Below the pieces are notes generated by a model that was given only the letters and a program-made list of their open reading frames with translations, was not told where the DNA came from and ran no database searches. Shown one piece after another: positions 1 to 10,130 of a stretch of 64,000 nucleotides of DNA. Source of the stretch: Trichobilharzia szidati. Lineage: Eukaryota; Platyhelminthes; Trematoda; Strigeidida; Schistosomatidae. Position 1 is the stretch's first letter. Each line of letters begins with the position of its first letter. The DNA is taken from positions 36,888,052 to 36,952,051 of the forward strand of contig OX235274.1 of NCBI GenBank assembly GCA_944472155.2. Direction: 5' to 3'. The position numbers were made by a program, and so were the translations under genes.

Positions 1-607
1 TCTCACTGATGTTATCCCTGAGGAACTGATTTTGTAAGAATAAGGCCTTTCTAGGAACTGTTGGTACCTTGGACTATCTTGAGTTTTGATTCATATTCTT
101 ATCAATGAATTTTTCTGGATAACCGTTTTCATTCAGCAACTGTTTAATACTATTAAGTTATTTATTACGACATTCATGCGAGCAGGTTGCTCCTGCTCTG
201 TGTACCAAGTAATTTATCAGATTGCGTTAGCAATTCAAAGCCATGAAGCTGAAAAATGAGTATACTCACCATTTGATGTCACTGTTTTATACACACTTCT
301 TATTGTATCGTCCTCTTTTCCAGTTATATGGACGTCTAAAAATCAAATACTAGAGTCCCTTTCTTTCTCGATGTTAAAATTTATTAAAGGATGAACATCA
401 TTAAATTTGTCCAGTATGTTCTTTGCTTCATCCTCATTTTTCAGAGTCAAAAGTGTATCATCAGTGTACTGACAGCAGAATTCTAGTTCATCAGTTACAT
501 CTTTCAAAGTCCCATTATCTAGTTTCGCAAGGAAAATGTCATCTAGAATGGGCCCTAGTAGTGATCCCATTGCCGCACCGTCGATTTGTTCGTATAGTCC
601 CTTATTA
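1..607 (-). pseudogene. PLE reverse transcriptase fragment, left palindrome arm
   Basis: Frame 343-570 reads MGSLLGPILDDIFLAKL and then YTDDT. This is the region before, and including, the catalytic YxDD box of Penelope-like reverse transcriptases. The frame stops at TGA immediately before a FLDV-like motif that PLEs have downstream of the palm. Bases 1-340 continue into the linker before the GIY-YIG domain with several stops. It is a dead copy, paired with 2188-2952. Confidence 0.82.
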
Positions 608-711
608 AGAACATCATCGGTGATAACAGTCAGACAGTCAGACTTGTCTTACTCCTGTATGCACGTCGAACGGCTCGCTGAGTTCTCCGTTGTGGATTAC
701 CTAGACAACAA
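608..711 (-). pseudogene. RTE reverse transcriptase scrap fused to PLE (left arm)
   Basis: Read on the minus strand, this matches the RTE segment TGVRQ...LLSPM seen intact at 27.1 and 41.2 kb, with an internal duplication. It abuts PLE sequence without an intervening gap. The same junction occurs in the right arm at about 2187, so the fusion predates the inverted duplication. Confidence 0.6.
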
Positions 712-780
712 TTCTAACTTCTGCCGATTCATGACATAGCGTGACCATTTCGCAGTGTCTTCTTCGATGTGTTACTGCCT

Positions 781-992
781 CATTTTCAACCTGCTGTACC
801 CTACGAGCTCGCCTTGTAACCAGAAGGTCCTGAGTTCAAATCCCGGTGGGCGCATGCTGCTGAAGAGTGCAAAACTATGACGAAACAGCTGTCCAGTACT
901 CCCAGGTTTTCCAGTGGTTCTCTAACTGATGTCAGCTCATGTTGAAATCCTCCATCCAATCAAACAAAATCCCTACAAAACAAATACTTGAT
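781..992 (+). repeat. R1 SINE (tRNA-derived, hammerhead-bearing), partial
   Basis: It contains a Pol III B-box-like GTTCAAATCCC, then CTGAAGA, a decayed stem II and GAAAC, then the shared R1 tail (gatgtcagctcatg... to caaatacttg). R1 copies recur at 8.0, 10.1, 12.2, 18.3, 20, 21.2, 39.1, 44.8 and 53.4 kb. The 5' half of the unit is missing here. Confidence 0.8.
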
Positions 993-1235
993 ATATATAT
1001 ATATATATATATCAAAATATTTAAGCTCTTTGAATAATAATTATAATTTGCTTTATTCCAAAAACAGTACTAATGATACAACAAGGAATTTTCAGCATTC
1101 AGTGCAATATTGCATCTAATTTACTCAAAAATGACAACAACAAAAAATAATTATTACATAATAATAATAACAAAACGTTGTTATAGCAGCTATTTAGCAA
1201 ATTTCTGTATGCAACAAAGCGAGAACTACAGTTTT

Positions 1236-1286
1236 TGCACAATAAGGTGGTACCATCATTTATTTCGTTGCCTTCTCATCAGCTGC
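1236..1286 (-). ncRNA. Hammerhead-ribozyme-like motif, type D
   Basis: The minus strand has GCAG, then the exact core CTGATGA, a 9-nt stem-loop II and GAAA, then a stem III arm around GGTACC. The closing stem I partner is mutated (GTGC instead of CTGC), so this copy is probably inactive. Confidence 0.55.
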
Positions 1287-1951
1287 TTACAGGCCACAGT
1301 CATTATTACGTATATCTACAGAAACAATTTTAACAGACTTGCACAGAGTTCATTTTAAACAAAAATCAATCGATCAATATACGCATACACTAATAATATA
1401 TACATATATATATGCAATATTAAACACTATTCCGAACAATAATGATCATACACAATGGAAACTTTCGGCATTACGTAATCAGATGAAAGAGAGATGAAAA
1501 TATCCAGTTACCAGTGCAAAGAAAGACTGATAACTGTTTCTTTCTGAACGCACAAATCAGGTTTCAGGCGCTTGATGGAGATAGCTTCAGCAAACTTGCG
1601 GAGAGTTGAACTCTTTTGCCTATTGATAATTAATTTTTACCACTACCTTAAAAGCATCTCACTGTTTCAAGCATTTGTTCCGTGATTTGTGCGTTCAGAA
1701 AGAAACAGTTATCAGTCTTTCTTTGCCCTGGTAACTGAATATTTTCATCTCTCCTTCATGTGGATACATAACGCCGAAAGTTTCCATTGTGTATGATATT
1801 TATTGTTCGGAATAGTGTTTAATATTACATATATACATATATATATTATTGCTGTATGCATAAATTGATTGATTTTTGTTTAAAATGAACTCTGTGCAAG
1901 TCTGTTAAAATTGTTTCTGTAGATATACGTAATAATGACTGTGGCCTGTAA

Positions 1952-2001
1952 GCAGCTGATGAGAAGGCAACGAAATAAATGATGGTACCACCTTATTCTG
2001 C
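1952..2001 (+). ncRNA. Hammerhead-ribozyme-like motif, type D
   Basis: Stem I is GCAG (1952-1955) with CTGC (1998-2001). The core is CTGATGA, stem II is minimal (a G-C pair closing GAAGGCAAC) and is followed by GAAA. Stem III begins ATAA and returns as TTAT around TGGTACCA, and the cleavage triplet would be ATT. All core positions match the hammerhead consensus CUGANGA and GAAA. Activity is inferred and weak stem II is a caveat. Confidence 0.6.
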
Positions 2002-2079
2002 TGAAACTGTAGTTCTCGCTTTATTCAAACAGCTTAAATATTTTGATAAATATATATATGTATATATTATGTAGGCGCT

Positions 2080-2187
2080 ATTGTTGTCTAGGGGATCCCC
2101 GACGGGAAACTCAGTGAGACCTTCGACGCGAATACAGGAGTAAGGAAAGTTTGACTGTCTATTATCACCGATGATATTGTTAATAAG
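2080..2187 (+). pseudogene. RTE reverse transcriptase scrap fused to PLE (right arm)
   Basis: In separate frames it encodes TGVRK and CLLSPMILLI, matching the RTE palm segment. PLE sequence starts directly after it. It is the partner of 608-711. Confidence 0.6.
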
Positions 2188-2952
2188 GAACTATACAGAC
2201 AAATCGATGGTGTGGCAATGGAATCACCACTAGGGCCCATTCTAGATGACATTTTCCTTGCGAAACTAGATAATGGGACTATGAAAGATGTAGCTGATGA
2301 ACTAGAATTCTACTGTCAGTACACTGATGATACACTTTTGACTCTGAAAAATGAGGATGAAGCAAAGAACATACTGGACAAATTTAATGATGTTCATCCT
2401 TTAATAAATTTTAACATCGAGAAAGAAAGGGACTCTAGTATTTGATTTTTAGACGTCCATATAACTGGAAAAGAGGACGATACAATAAGAAGTGTGTATA
2501 AAACAGTGACATCAAATGGTGAGTATACTCATTTTTCAGCTTCATGGCTTTGAATTGCTAACGCAATCTGATAAATTACTTGGTACACAGAGCAGGAGCA
2601 ACCTGCTCGCATGAATGTCGTAATAAATAACTTAATAGTATTAAACAGTTGCTGAATGAAAACGGTTATCCAGAAAAATTCATTGATAAGAATATGAATC
2701 AAAAATCAAGATAGTCCAAGGTACCAACAGTTCCTAGAAAGGCCTTATTCTTACAAAATCAGTTCCTCAGGGATAACATCAGTGAGATACTAACAAAACG
2801 CCTTAGGAATGGGGTAGAAAGAGCATTCCCTGCTGCTAAATTATGCTATTTCTTGAAAATCACTCCTATTTTCGTTGGGGAATAGAAGATAAACTGCCTA
2901 ATTTCGCCTCTTGCATGTGTATCTGCCAATTCGACTGCTCCTGTGGAGCTTG
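2188..2952 (+). pseudogene. PLE reverse transcriptase and linker fragment, right arm
   Basis: Frame 2212-2445 (77 aa) has SPLGPILDDIF and YTDDT, typical of PLE palm motifs B and C, then stops at TGA. Similarity continues through FLDVHI, a linker, LRDNISEIL and a start of the cysteine-rich pre-endonuclease segment (CQFDCSCGA), in shifting frames. The copy stops at 2952 inside the endonuclease region, where type-D terminal sequence begins. Confidence 0.85.
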
Positions 2953-3070
2953 GTGGTACCACTTTATTCTACAAAAACTGTAGTCCTTGCTTTATTCAAA
3001 CTCCCTAAGGGGAATAAATGTATGAAATATTTAAGCTCTGTTCTCCGATCAGTGTAGATTTTGTTTTATA
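2953..3070 (+). repeat. Type-D PLE terminal fragment
   Basis: It matches the outer parts of the 1-2 kb and 32.5-33.3 kb palindromes (ggtaccactttattctac... aaactccctaaggggaataaatg). It joins abruptly to PLE endonuclease sequence, suggesting a deletion. Confidence 0.55.
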
Positions 3071-3565
3071 TGAGTGATAGAAATACCCTTATGAAAAACC
3101 TGTAGAAATGAAATTCACGAAATAAACAAAATCAATTTTTTGAATGTTTGAATGTCAAATAATGTAGAGGATTAAATTTTTTAAAAACGATTCGGAAAAT
3201 TTTTTCAAACTAAATCAAAATTGAAAATTTTTTCTTTCTTTTGATTTACTAAACTACTACATAAATGTAGTAATGAAGTTGATTCAATAAGTATCTTCTC
3301 AATCAAATAGACCTTCTACATTCAATGAATTCTTCACATTTTTTTAATAGTATGTTTTCGTAATATTGGTTGTCTGGAATTTTAAAAATGAAAACAGTAA
3401 CTGTTAAATAAGTTTTTATACAGACATTAAAGTAGAAAGTATTTCAATAAAAATTTCAAATTTTTTTCATAAATTTCCATACACTCAAGTGTTAAAAAAA
3501 TATTGAATAACTTGATGGTTGGCGGTTGTTTATGGACAAACAAGCGTAGAGTGCTTCACTCTTCG
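3071..3565. other. No recognisable feature
   Basis: AT-rich sequence with no coding frame or repeat similarity that I can detect inside the window. Confidence 0.5.
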
Positions 3566-3569
3566 TCTA

Positions 3570-4195
3570 TGTGTATCTACCTATTTGACTGCTGTTGTGG
3601 AGCCAGTTAAACAGGCCGTACACCTAGGCGTGTTTATCGTTGGATTTCCGAACATCATTCTGCATGGTTAAGTAAAGGACAAACAAAATCCATTCATAGC
3701 TCTATTCTATTTCATTTGGTGGATACAGAACACAAGATTGGTGTTAACAAGGAGGCTTTCAAAGTCATCTACCGTACATACCAACTAATCTTAACATTTC
3801 ACCTTAAGATTTCGTCTACTACATATTGCTGAGGCTGTTGGGATCCACATTAGGAAGCCTAACTTATGTATCCAAAAGAAGGTGGTTCAGACACTATCCT
3901 TACCCCCTCTGGCCATCAAGGTTCTAATGATCCTTAATTGGTTGTGGAAATTTCCTTAATTTTGATTTGATATTCTATTTGGTATTATATTATTATTATT
4001 ATTATAATTTATGCATCTTTAGTGAACTGTGATGCCATTGATTTTACTTAGTAAATCGATATTATTTAGAAACACCAGTACTGCTGCTGATTAGCATTCT
4101 AGATTATTCTATGTATATAAACATATTTATATAATTGTAGAGCGAGAAGAGGAAATTATCGAAGAGGATGTTCTTTGTTCATTTTTCGTTTCTGT
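3570..4195 (+). mobile_element. 5'-truncated type-A' PLE: endonuclease end plus 3' terminal sequence
   Basis: Frames in this stretch encode the PLE C-terminal endonuclease segment (AWLSKGQ-like, SILFHLVDTEHK, EAFKVIYR, RLLHIAEAVGIHI, LCIQKK) with frameshifts between them. A 3' tail with (ATT)n follows and the terminal motif (GTAGAGC... ATTATCGAAGAGGA) lies near 4137-4180. A closely similar copy lies in opposite orientation at 11003-11700. Confidence 0.82.
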
Positions 4196-4224
4196 TAGAT
4201 GTCTGAATTATTATTTTCGCTATA

Positions 4225-4535
4225 TTCTTAATTTTCGTGGACTGGATTATACGTCAGACTGTGTGTTGGGAGCGAGGATACAGGAATTCTCTGAACCATC
4301 GATAAGTAGACTCTAGAAGATTTGAATTTTGCAGTTGGTTTATATCTAATGTCACATAAACTCGACGACTAACAGGCGGAAAACAACAAACTAGCTGAAG
4401 TAGCAGCAAAGATAAGACTTTAAGTGAACATAGAGAAGACGGAGGTGATGAAAGTGACAAGAAGCAATAATCATTATCAATTGAAGAAATTTGAAAGAGG
4501 TCACAGTCTTCACGTATGAACCAACATCAGAGAGA
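4225..4535 (+). pseudogene. RTE (SR2-like) reverse transcriptase fragment
   Basis: It matches RTE copies from VDWIIRQT through the FADD box region to the ATTTGAAAGAGGTCAC segment. The catalytic box reads FAVG instead of FADD, so the copy is dead regardless of its frameshifts. It is truncated at both ends. Confidence 0.75.
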
Positions 4536-4830
4536 GATCATCGTCCAATTCTGGAACTCTTCATCAGTACTCAACCACGACTCCCCACCGTCATCACCAG
4601 AGATCGAACCCTGGGACCTTCAAGTTACAAGATCAAGCTCGTCAACTATGCAGTCACTTAGGTTGGAATTCAATGGCCCCTGAATTGTGACTTTGTCAAC
4701 TCGTGATGATATAGGGCTTTACCAGTGCCTTCGATGAGTATCACCTACTTTATGTTGATATGGTAGTGGCAGGGTCGTGAATGTCCACTGTTGAATAGTC
4801 CCAGTAAAGGACTGTAATTTAATTTAACTG
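4536..4830 (-). repeat. R1b SINE variant
   Basis: On the minus strand it has a B-box-like GGGTTCGATC and a CTGATGAAGAG segment. It shares its 5' extension with the copy at 8345-8640 (aatggcccctgaatt, aactcgtgatgat, atgaagatccac). No coding content. Confidence 0.6.
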
Positions 4831-5055
4831 TAATTAAAAAAACAATAGTTCACTAGCTCTCTCACTCCATATAGGCAGAATAACAACTCATATGTTGCTG
4901 TCTCAGCATGGAATTTTAGAATTCAATGAGTATGATTGTTAAGACAGTTGAGTTGAGACAAGGATACCTTTGAATCCTGGAAGTATTTTATAAAAGTTTG
5001 CTTTGAATACTCCTGTCAAACCCTGGATTTCTATAGTTCTTCTATCATGCAGACA

Positions 5056-5515
5056 GAATTTTAAATGAACGTAGAGAAGACGGCTGGTGATGGAGGTAAC
5101 CAACCAATCACTCTCAATGGAAGAAATTTGAAAGAGGTTACTTCATTCACTTATCTAGGAAGCATCGTTTCAACTACAGGAGACAGAACGGATGATGATG
5201 TCAAATTCAGCTGGGATTGGAAAGGCAAAGCAAACCTTCATCACTCTGAACTCTCTTTGGAGATCTGCTCCACTCATGGTCAGCATAAAGAACAAAATTC
5301 GGATTTTCAACACAAACATAAAGTCAGCCAGTCAGCTCTTCTATACGGGTCAGAAACTTGCACTGAGTGTCACGAAAAGTATTTCCAACAGACCACAGTA
5401 GACTCTTAACAACAGCTACCCTCTTCGATAGCTCCATGCTGAAGATTAAATGGCCGGCTAGCCGGCCAGAAGGAATTGGGTGTCCAATGAAAGTATGGGA
5501 AGTGAACCGTTTTCC
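5056..5515 (+). pseudogene. RTE (SR2-like) C-terminal fragment
   Basis: Frame 5065-5409 reads MNVEKTA, then [20 protein letters not shown], the conserved segment after the RTE palm, then degenerates through frameshifts over the FNTNIKS and LKIKW segments. Truncated at both ends. Confidence 0.82.
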
Positions 5516-5539
5516 ACCTTCTGTTGATTTCACGCATCT

Positions 5540-6650
5540 AATATTTCTAGGTATTTTATCGACATATTTTAAAACAGTAAATGTGTAGTCGGTATATCTT
5601 CAACATACCTAATGAGGATGTTTGAAATCTATAGGAGATATATATAGTTCACTATATATAAATGTATTTGCTTATATAACTAATGATGTAGGCAAACCTA
5701 ACCAACACCCTATTTGTTAATTGATCTATGTTATCTTGAAATCCTTGGAAATTTTAAAGTCAGGTATGATTTAATAGACAGCACGATTTCTTCTGCTTGT
5801 AGCCTAGTTCTATGTGTGAGTTTGGGGTCAACAGTCTTGACTACTCTAAGAGATATACCAGTTGGTTTACTAATGTATGAGTTCTTTATATTATAACTAA
5901 TTGAGTTTTTATTCTGTTTTCTTTTCTGAATATCCATTAACTTCATTTCCGATGAAGCTGTTAGTCTAGAGTGACAGCACTTCCTTATGGAATGCAATAC
6001 TGAAGCAATGCGTTCACATAGTGTAGAAGCATTTCTATGACTAACTCTTAATCAGATAGGGTATTTCAGTTTGTGAACTGACTGTTTTTTGAAGTTCTAC
6101 CAGGACTATTACATTTGGGTATTGAGTGGTGACATTCTGCTCTCTGAGAGATGGTGTACTGCAAACAGATATATACTCTTTGATCTTAACCATAAACATA
6201 CCTACCGCTTACTTAATCTTCTCACAAAGACTCGTTTAAATATATTCGCTGACTTTTTTCAGATAATCTGTTTCTTCCATGAGTGCTGTTCAAAATCATC
6301 TATGTTGAATATTGTAATTACTTTGTTTTTGTTATTCCTTAAGTGTTCTGGAGATGACATGTTTTAATTTTCATGAGTTTTGCCTCTTCGTTTCTCTACA
6401 CCCCCAGTGCTAATGTTTATGTGGTCAGAACTGCTTAGGGTTAGTCTTATCTATTGTGGTAAATGCGATATCTAAACTGGAAATAACAAATTCAGAATCT
6501 AATTTTTCTTTGATAGGACATTCGGTGCTAACTAATCTCATGCCTCTAGTCCTACGTATGGTGCAGACTGAATTCTATGGGTTAAGTTTGCAATGTGACC
6601 ACTATCAAGCTATGTGACTCGCCATCACGGTGTATTGTGAAATGTTGTTA
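5540..6650. other. No recognisable feature
   Basis: There are short open frames (for example 5731-5997 minus, 88 aa; 6089-6367 plus, 92 aa), but none has motifs I recognise. The 88-aa frame contains LRVVKTVDPKLTHRTRLQAE and could be a decayed coding fragment. I would not call a gene. Confidence 0.4.
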
Positions 6651-6654
6651 TCTG

Positions 6655-6920
6655 GTTGGAGGCGATAGGTAGGAAGTCCAACCACATCTAGGTTTTGTGC
6701 TTGTTGGAACTTGTCAGTCAGCTAGGTGTATCTGCACTCTTGGAGGAACTTTTGTCCCTTCTAAGAGTCGGAACCGTTTCATTCAGTCCTACAGGAGCTT
6801 AATCGCGAGCCAGAATAGCTCAGTGATAACATTTATGACTGCATCACTGGATGTCACGGTTCTGAATCTCAGAAGGAACATGACTTCCTTCAAAATTGCA
6901 GACATGCGATGTTGTTGACT
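6655..6920. repeat. R3 tRNA-derived SINE, inverted pair
   Basis: Bases about 6655-6770 are a minus-oriented R3 3' half. Bases 6780-6920 are a plus-oriented copy with an A-box-like TAGCTCAGTGA and a degenerate B box (GGTTCTGAATCTC). Other R3 copies lie at 43.7 and 59.6-60.1 kb. Confidence 0.62.
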
Positions 6921-6924
6921 CACT

Positions 6925-7345
6925 GACTGCTTTCAGTGTAGGACTTTGCAAAGATGTGCAGCATTTCATGCTGCCACACTTCACTTAGCATACAAAGTAA
7001 GAGGATATAGTAAGGAGAGATTCAAAAGACGGATAATAAACAGAACTATGAGGCAAAAAGAATAGCAATATGGAAAAAGCAACAGAATTTCATTGGATAT
7101 TATAAATCACAAAGAGTGAATGCAGCCACGCCATCCATTGAAAACGATTTTGAGCTATATCATCAATCATCTCCAGCCATTGGTTTTTGCCATTCTGAGG
7201 ACCTCAACAAGTCAGGAAGTCTACACCCCCTTACGTGACTGGCTTAAACTAACCGTTGCGGATTTTATTGACCAATGAAGCCGTGTTTTCATTTGACCAC
7301 CACTAGCTCTTTTGTAACCTGATTCAATATTAGTTAATACTGCCC
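6925..7345 (+). repeat. R4 interspersed repeat (about 420 bp)
   Basis: It matches 28705-29152 in the opposite orientation at perhaps 70-75 percent by eye. Shared landmarks are gatgtgcagcatttca, gaaaacgattttgagc, tggcttaaactaac and aatgaagccgtgttttc. No coding frame, no terminal inverted repeat found. Class unknown. Confidence 0.65.
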
Positions 7346-8040
7346 GTCAAGGAAGGCAATCGATGGCTTGGCATGAGTAACACATATCCTAACCACCTCA
7401 ATCAGTGTATTTTCACAGTCTCATCGATTAATTTCCCCTCGTTACTTAACACTCGATGCCTAACCAACTCAATATTGCTCATCTTATTATACCACTTCAC
7501 GCAGGAGATAGAACGCTGCACCTATGATAAAAGGCAACTAGCCTTGTTGTATCTTCCACTTCCAGTGGCCATGTATCACAGACATAAAGGAGGACAGAAC
7601 GAGGGTCAAAAAGCATAAAATCTAGGTCCAGGGTTTCCTGCCGATCTCCTCTAACCATCTAACAACAGATCCTAATTCTCTCCAGAATATCTTTCTTCTG
7701 TTGATTTTCTCCAACTTTTTAATTTAAACATTTTTAAAGCAGCTAATCTTGCTTTATTGGATAACTCATTGATAATTTCATAATATCTAATGTATAATGT
7801 TTTTATGATTTCGAAATATGAGCTTTACACTCTCATTAATTGGTATCGTTATAAATTTGTCCATTGTTTTCCTTCAAACAGAGTAAAATAATTTGTTTGA
7901 ATGCTGATTTTACCTTGATCATTACAAGAAATGCATATGCAAATATATTTTGAAACAGAAATTTGTTCTCAAATTATAGGATTTGTTGGGATTTCGTATT
8001 ACAATCATTTGTTAGCTTCCCTTCACGAATCAACACCAGT
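7346..8040. other. No gene; R3-like scrap at 7620-7670
   Basis: A short stretch near 7620-7670 (ctaggtccagggtttcctgccgat...) resembles the R3 3' half. The rest is AT-rich and unassigned. Confidence 0.45.
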
Positions 8041-8046
8041 AGTTAC

Positions 8047-8344
8047 ATGGGGCTCTGGTGGAAATTCGTGACCAGTAGGGTACAGCAGGTCGGGAGTGAG
8101 TACAAATACTCGCAAATGGTGGCATTGGCTATTGGTCGCGCCGTGTCGTGAATTGGCAGAAGTCGGAATTCATGGGCTGGCGATTGGATCGGATCCCGGT
8201 GACTTGACGGTCTACGAGCTCGCCTTGTAACCGGAAGGTCCTGAGTTCGAATCCTACTGGTGGGTCCTAAGGTGGAATGAAACCACTGCCCAAAGCTCCC
8301 TTGATTTTCAATGGTTCTCTGACCAATGTCAGCTCGTGATGAAA
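8047..8344 (+). repeat. R1 SINE, 5' part with Pol III-like boxes
   Basis: It contains the R1 5' region (gaaattcgtgaccagtagg...) and B box GAGTTCGAATCC near 8243. The hammerhead segment is largely lost (gtcctaaggtggaatgaaacc), and the R1 tail follows. A minus-oriented R1b copy abuts it, giving an inverted pair. Confidence 0.75.
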
Positions 8345-8640
8345 TCCTGTAAAGAGTTAGAAAGATCACTGAAAACCAGCTGGGAGCAGTGGACAGCTTT
8401 TCCATCTTATTTTGAGACTGTTCATCGGTGCGAATCCATGACCCCACCGCCAGAGGCAGAACCCGAGAATTTCAGAGTGTTATACTGAGCTCGTATAAGG
8501 TTCACTCATTTGGGCTGGAATCCGGTGACCCCTGAATCCTAACTTTGAAAACTCGTGGTAAAGTGCTTTCTTCATTGTTGCCTTCAATGAAGATCCACTT
8601 CATTTTGACATGGTGGACTGCACTGTCTATCCTGAATACC
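8345..8640 (-). repeat. R1b SINE variant, inverted next to R1
   Basis: It matches 4536-4830. It begins within an inverted copy of the R1 tail (gaaaaccagctgggagcagtggacagc). Confidence 0.6.
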
Positions 8641-8745
8641 CAATTTGCACTACTGAAGAGTACCCAAATAGGATGAAACAGCTGTCTAGTTCCCTGTGGT
8701 TTTCAATGATCTCTCTAACTGATGTTGACTCGTAACGAAGAAATT
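8641..8745 (+). repeat. R1 SINE 3' part with hammerhead
   Basis: Short plus-oriented R1 piece starting just before the ribozyme-like motif and running into the R1 tail (ctaactgatgttgactcg). Confidence 0.65.
8649..8690 (+). ncRNA. R1 hammerhead ribozyme motif, core intact
   Basis: Stem I is ACTA (8649-8652) with TAGT (8687-8690). The core CTGAAGA fits CUGANGA. Stem II is GTACC with GGAT (one bulge) around CAAATA, followed by GAAA. A short palindromic ACAGCTGT serves as stem III and GTC is the cleavage triplet. Among R1 copies here this is the one whose core and paired stems all remain consistent. Sm-alpha repeats of schistosomes are known to encode active hammerheads. Activity of this copy is untested. 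Confidence 0.62.
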
Positions 8746-8769
8746 TATTCCTTGGGCATTCACTGTTAG

Positions 8770-9000
8770 ATTCGCCATGGTTTGCTTATACTACCTTTGT
8801 CTGTAAAGTGGGACGTATGGCCTCAAACTTGTTTTGTGAAATCTTATCAGTTCTGATGTTATTATTTTTCACGAGGTGAGTTGCCATCCTCAGGCCCAAC
8901 CTTCCCATTTTACCGGGCTTACTACCATTTAGGTGAGGTTTAAGTGTGTGTCCGCTGGAAACTGAAGGCCGGACCAAGTGTGTGTGGTTGACCACTTAAC
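8770..9000 (-). repeat. R2b SINE-like repeat, decayed
   Basis: It shares the R2b landmarks (gttgcca-cctcaggcccaaccttcc, ttttaccgggctt) with 13.9, 19.7 and 23.4 kb. The tRNA-like head is not clearly preserved. Confidence 0.45.
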
Positions 9001-9204
9001 CAAAAACGCATCGTATGTGCTGATAGTAAGAATATTACTGTGTGATAGTATGCCACACCAAATTAATTTATCTAATTTAGTTATTCCTCAAAGTTTAGTA
9101 ATTCGATATTATCATAAATAAATATTGCATTAGCATTTGTTTGGATTCTGTACAGCTAATGAATTTGCTTAGAAGATCTAAAAATAACCTTGCCTAATAT
9201 ATAA

Positions 9205-9778
9205 ATATATATACAAGCACCTCTGTCTTCTGAAGTGAACATAGAGGAAATGGAGGTGATGTAAGTAATTAAATGACTGACAACGGATTAAGGAGAAGCG
9301 TTTCAATTACAAACAACAGGACGGGTAAAGCTGTCAAATCAAGGGAGGATTGGAAATGCAAGGCACACATTCACCACTCTGAAATCACTTTGGAAATCTT
9401 CTGCAATCTGCACAAAGATCAAAATACGGATTTTCAACACTAATGTTAAGTCAGTGATTTCTTCTATATTGGTCAGGAACGTGGCTCCTCCGTCACGTGC
9501 GTCGGTGGCACAGTGGTTAGGACTCTCGCCGACCATGCACATGGTCCGGGGTTCGATCCCCTGCCGGCGCACACCCGATATCTATGGTCGGCCTGTAAAT
9601 TTGGGCTACTGATATCCATGCTGAAAATTCCATACTTGTACTAAAAATACGGTGTGGAATCAAGCTGTAAATCAAAAAAAAAGTATTCTCAGCAGTCTGC
9701 TGCAGATTCTTATCAACAGCTGTTTGAGCAGGCTCCATACTGAAGATCAGATGGCCTACCGGTCAGAAAGAATAAGTA
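9205..9778 (+). pseudogene. RTE (SR2-like) fragment, split by a SINE
   Basis: Bases 9225-9496 match the RTE segment from TTGAACATAGAG-like sequence to the GTCAGGAACGTGG segment. Bases 9686-9778 continue with TGCAGATTCTTATCAACAG and AAGATCAGATGGCC. The SINE at 9499-9685 separates the halves. Many frameshifts. Confidence 0.75.
9499..9685 (+). repeat. R2 tRNA-derived SINE
   Basis: The 75-bp head folds like a tRNA. Acceptor arms GCGTCGG (9499-9505) and CCGGCGC (9564-9570) pair over 7 bp, and a T-stem flanks TTCGATC. Pol III A box TGGCACAGTGG (9506-9516) and B box GGTTCGATCCC (9550-9560) are intact. A tRNA-unrelated body (cccgatatctatggtcgg...) and an A-rich tail follow. Second copy: 61458-61640. 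It lies inside an RTE fragment, so it is younger than that RTE. Confidence 0.82.
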
Positions 9779-9784
9779 ACAATT

Positions 9785-10090
9785 AATAGTGTTCTCTGAG
9801 CTGGCTGGTTTAGTTGCAGAGCTTTCGTCATCCTTCTGGACAACATCTTCAGTGCAGTTTTTAGCATAAGGTGAAGTGAATTTAATTTTTGATGAGCGAT
9901 AGAATAGCGTTTCTCGGTAACCATCTTTACATATGTATTGACCATTTTCTGTTGACTTGGATTTTAAACTTTCTCGTCACCTGATTTACTTTTCATTAGT
10001 TGGTAAATTTGGTCTATATCAACGTGTTTGTTGATTGCATATTCGTTTGTAAATCCTCCACCTGAGCTACAAATCTTCTCTATTATTTCA
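9785..10090 (-). mobile_element. Type-C PLE fragment with inverted terminal cap
   Basis: Bases 9785-10045 (minus) match the type-C PLE 3' part seen in the 37.6-38.7 kb palindrome. At 10050-10090 a plus-oriented piece of type-C terminal sequence (cacctgagctacaaatcttct) follows, an inverted cap at the 5' truncation point. Confidence 0.7.
9815..9856 (-). ncRNA. Hammerhead-like motif, type C
   Basis: Minus strand: stem I TGCA with TGCA. Core CTGAAGA is followed by one extra T. Stem II is GTTGTCC with GGATGAC (two G-U pairs), then GAAA. A minimal AGCT could form stem III only between two molecules. Stem I and stem II vary in a compensated way against the copies at 34.6 and 38.6 kb. Confidence 0.5.
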
Positions 10091-10130
10091 CAATAAGTAA
10101 CAAGAAACCCTGAGAACTAACCAATCAAGA

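Larger units (their letters stand above)
975..2075. repeat. Nested palindrome of type-D PLE terminal sequence
   Basis: Bases about 1216-1562 are the inverted complement of about 1680-2032, with a roughly 118-bp spacer. Outer flanks near 1002-1034 and 2026-2060 are inverted too. The left arm carries an extra 180 bp (1035-1215). Neither arm has coding sequence. The sequence matches the palindrome at 32516-33300 and is interpreted as paired PLE terminal repeats. Confidence 0.82.
1..2789. repeat. Large palindrome of inverted PLE copies
   Basis: Bases 1-711 are the reverse complement of about 2080-2789 with scattered differences. The left arm runs off the window start. Each arm holds a short RTE reverse-transcriptase piece fused to PLE reverse-transcriptase sequence. 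The centre holds an R1 SINE and a smaller nested palindrome of pLTR sequence (about 975-2075). Both arms share the same in-frame TGA just after the PLE reading frame, so the arms were duplicated after the element was already dead. An assembly artefact cannot be excluded. Confidence 0.88.

Noticed and set aside
8043..8447. 134-aa minus open frame
   Set aside because: It spans two SINE copies in opposite orientations, has no protein motif and overlaps Pol III boxes. Treated as chance.
9499..9573. tRNA gene
   Set aside because: The head folds like a tRNA, but it continues into a SINE body with an A-rich tail and recurs at 19.8 and 61.5 kb. The anticodon arm is an extended near-palindrome, unlike a functional tRNA.
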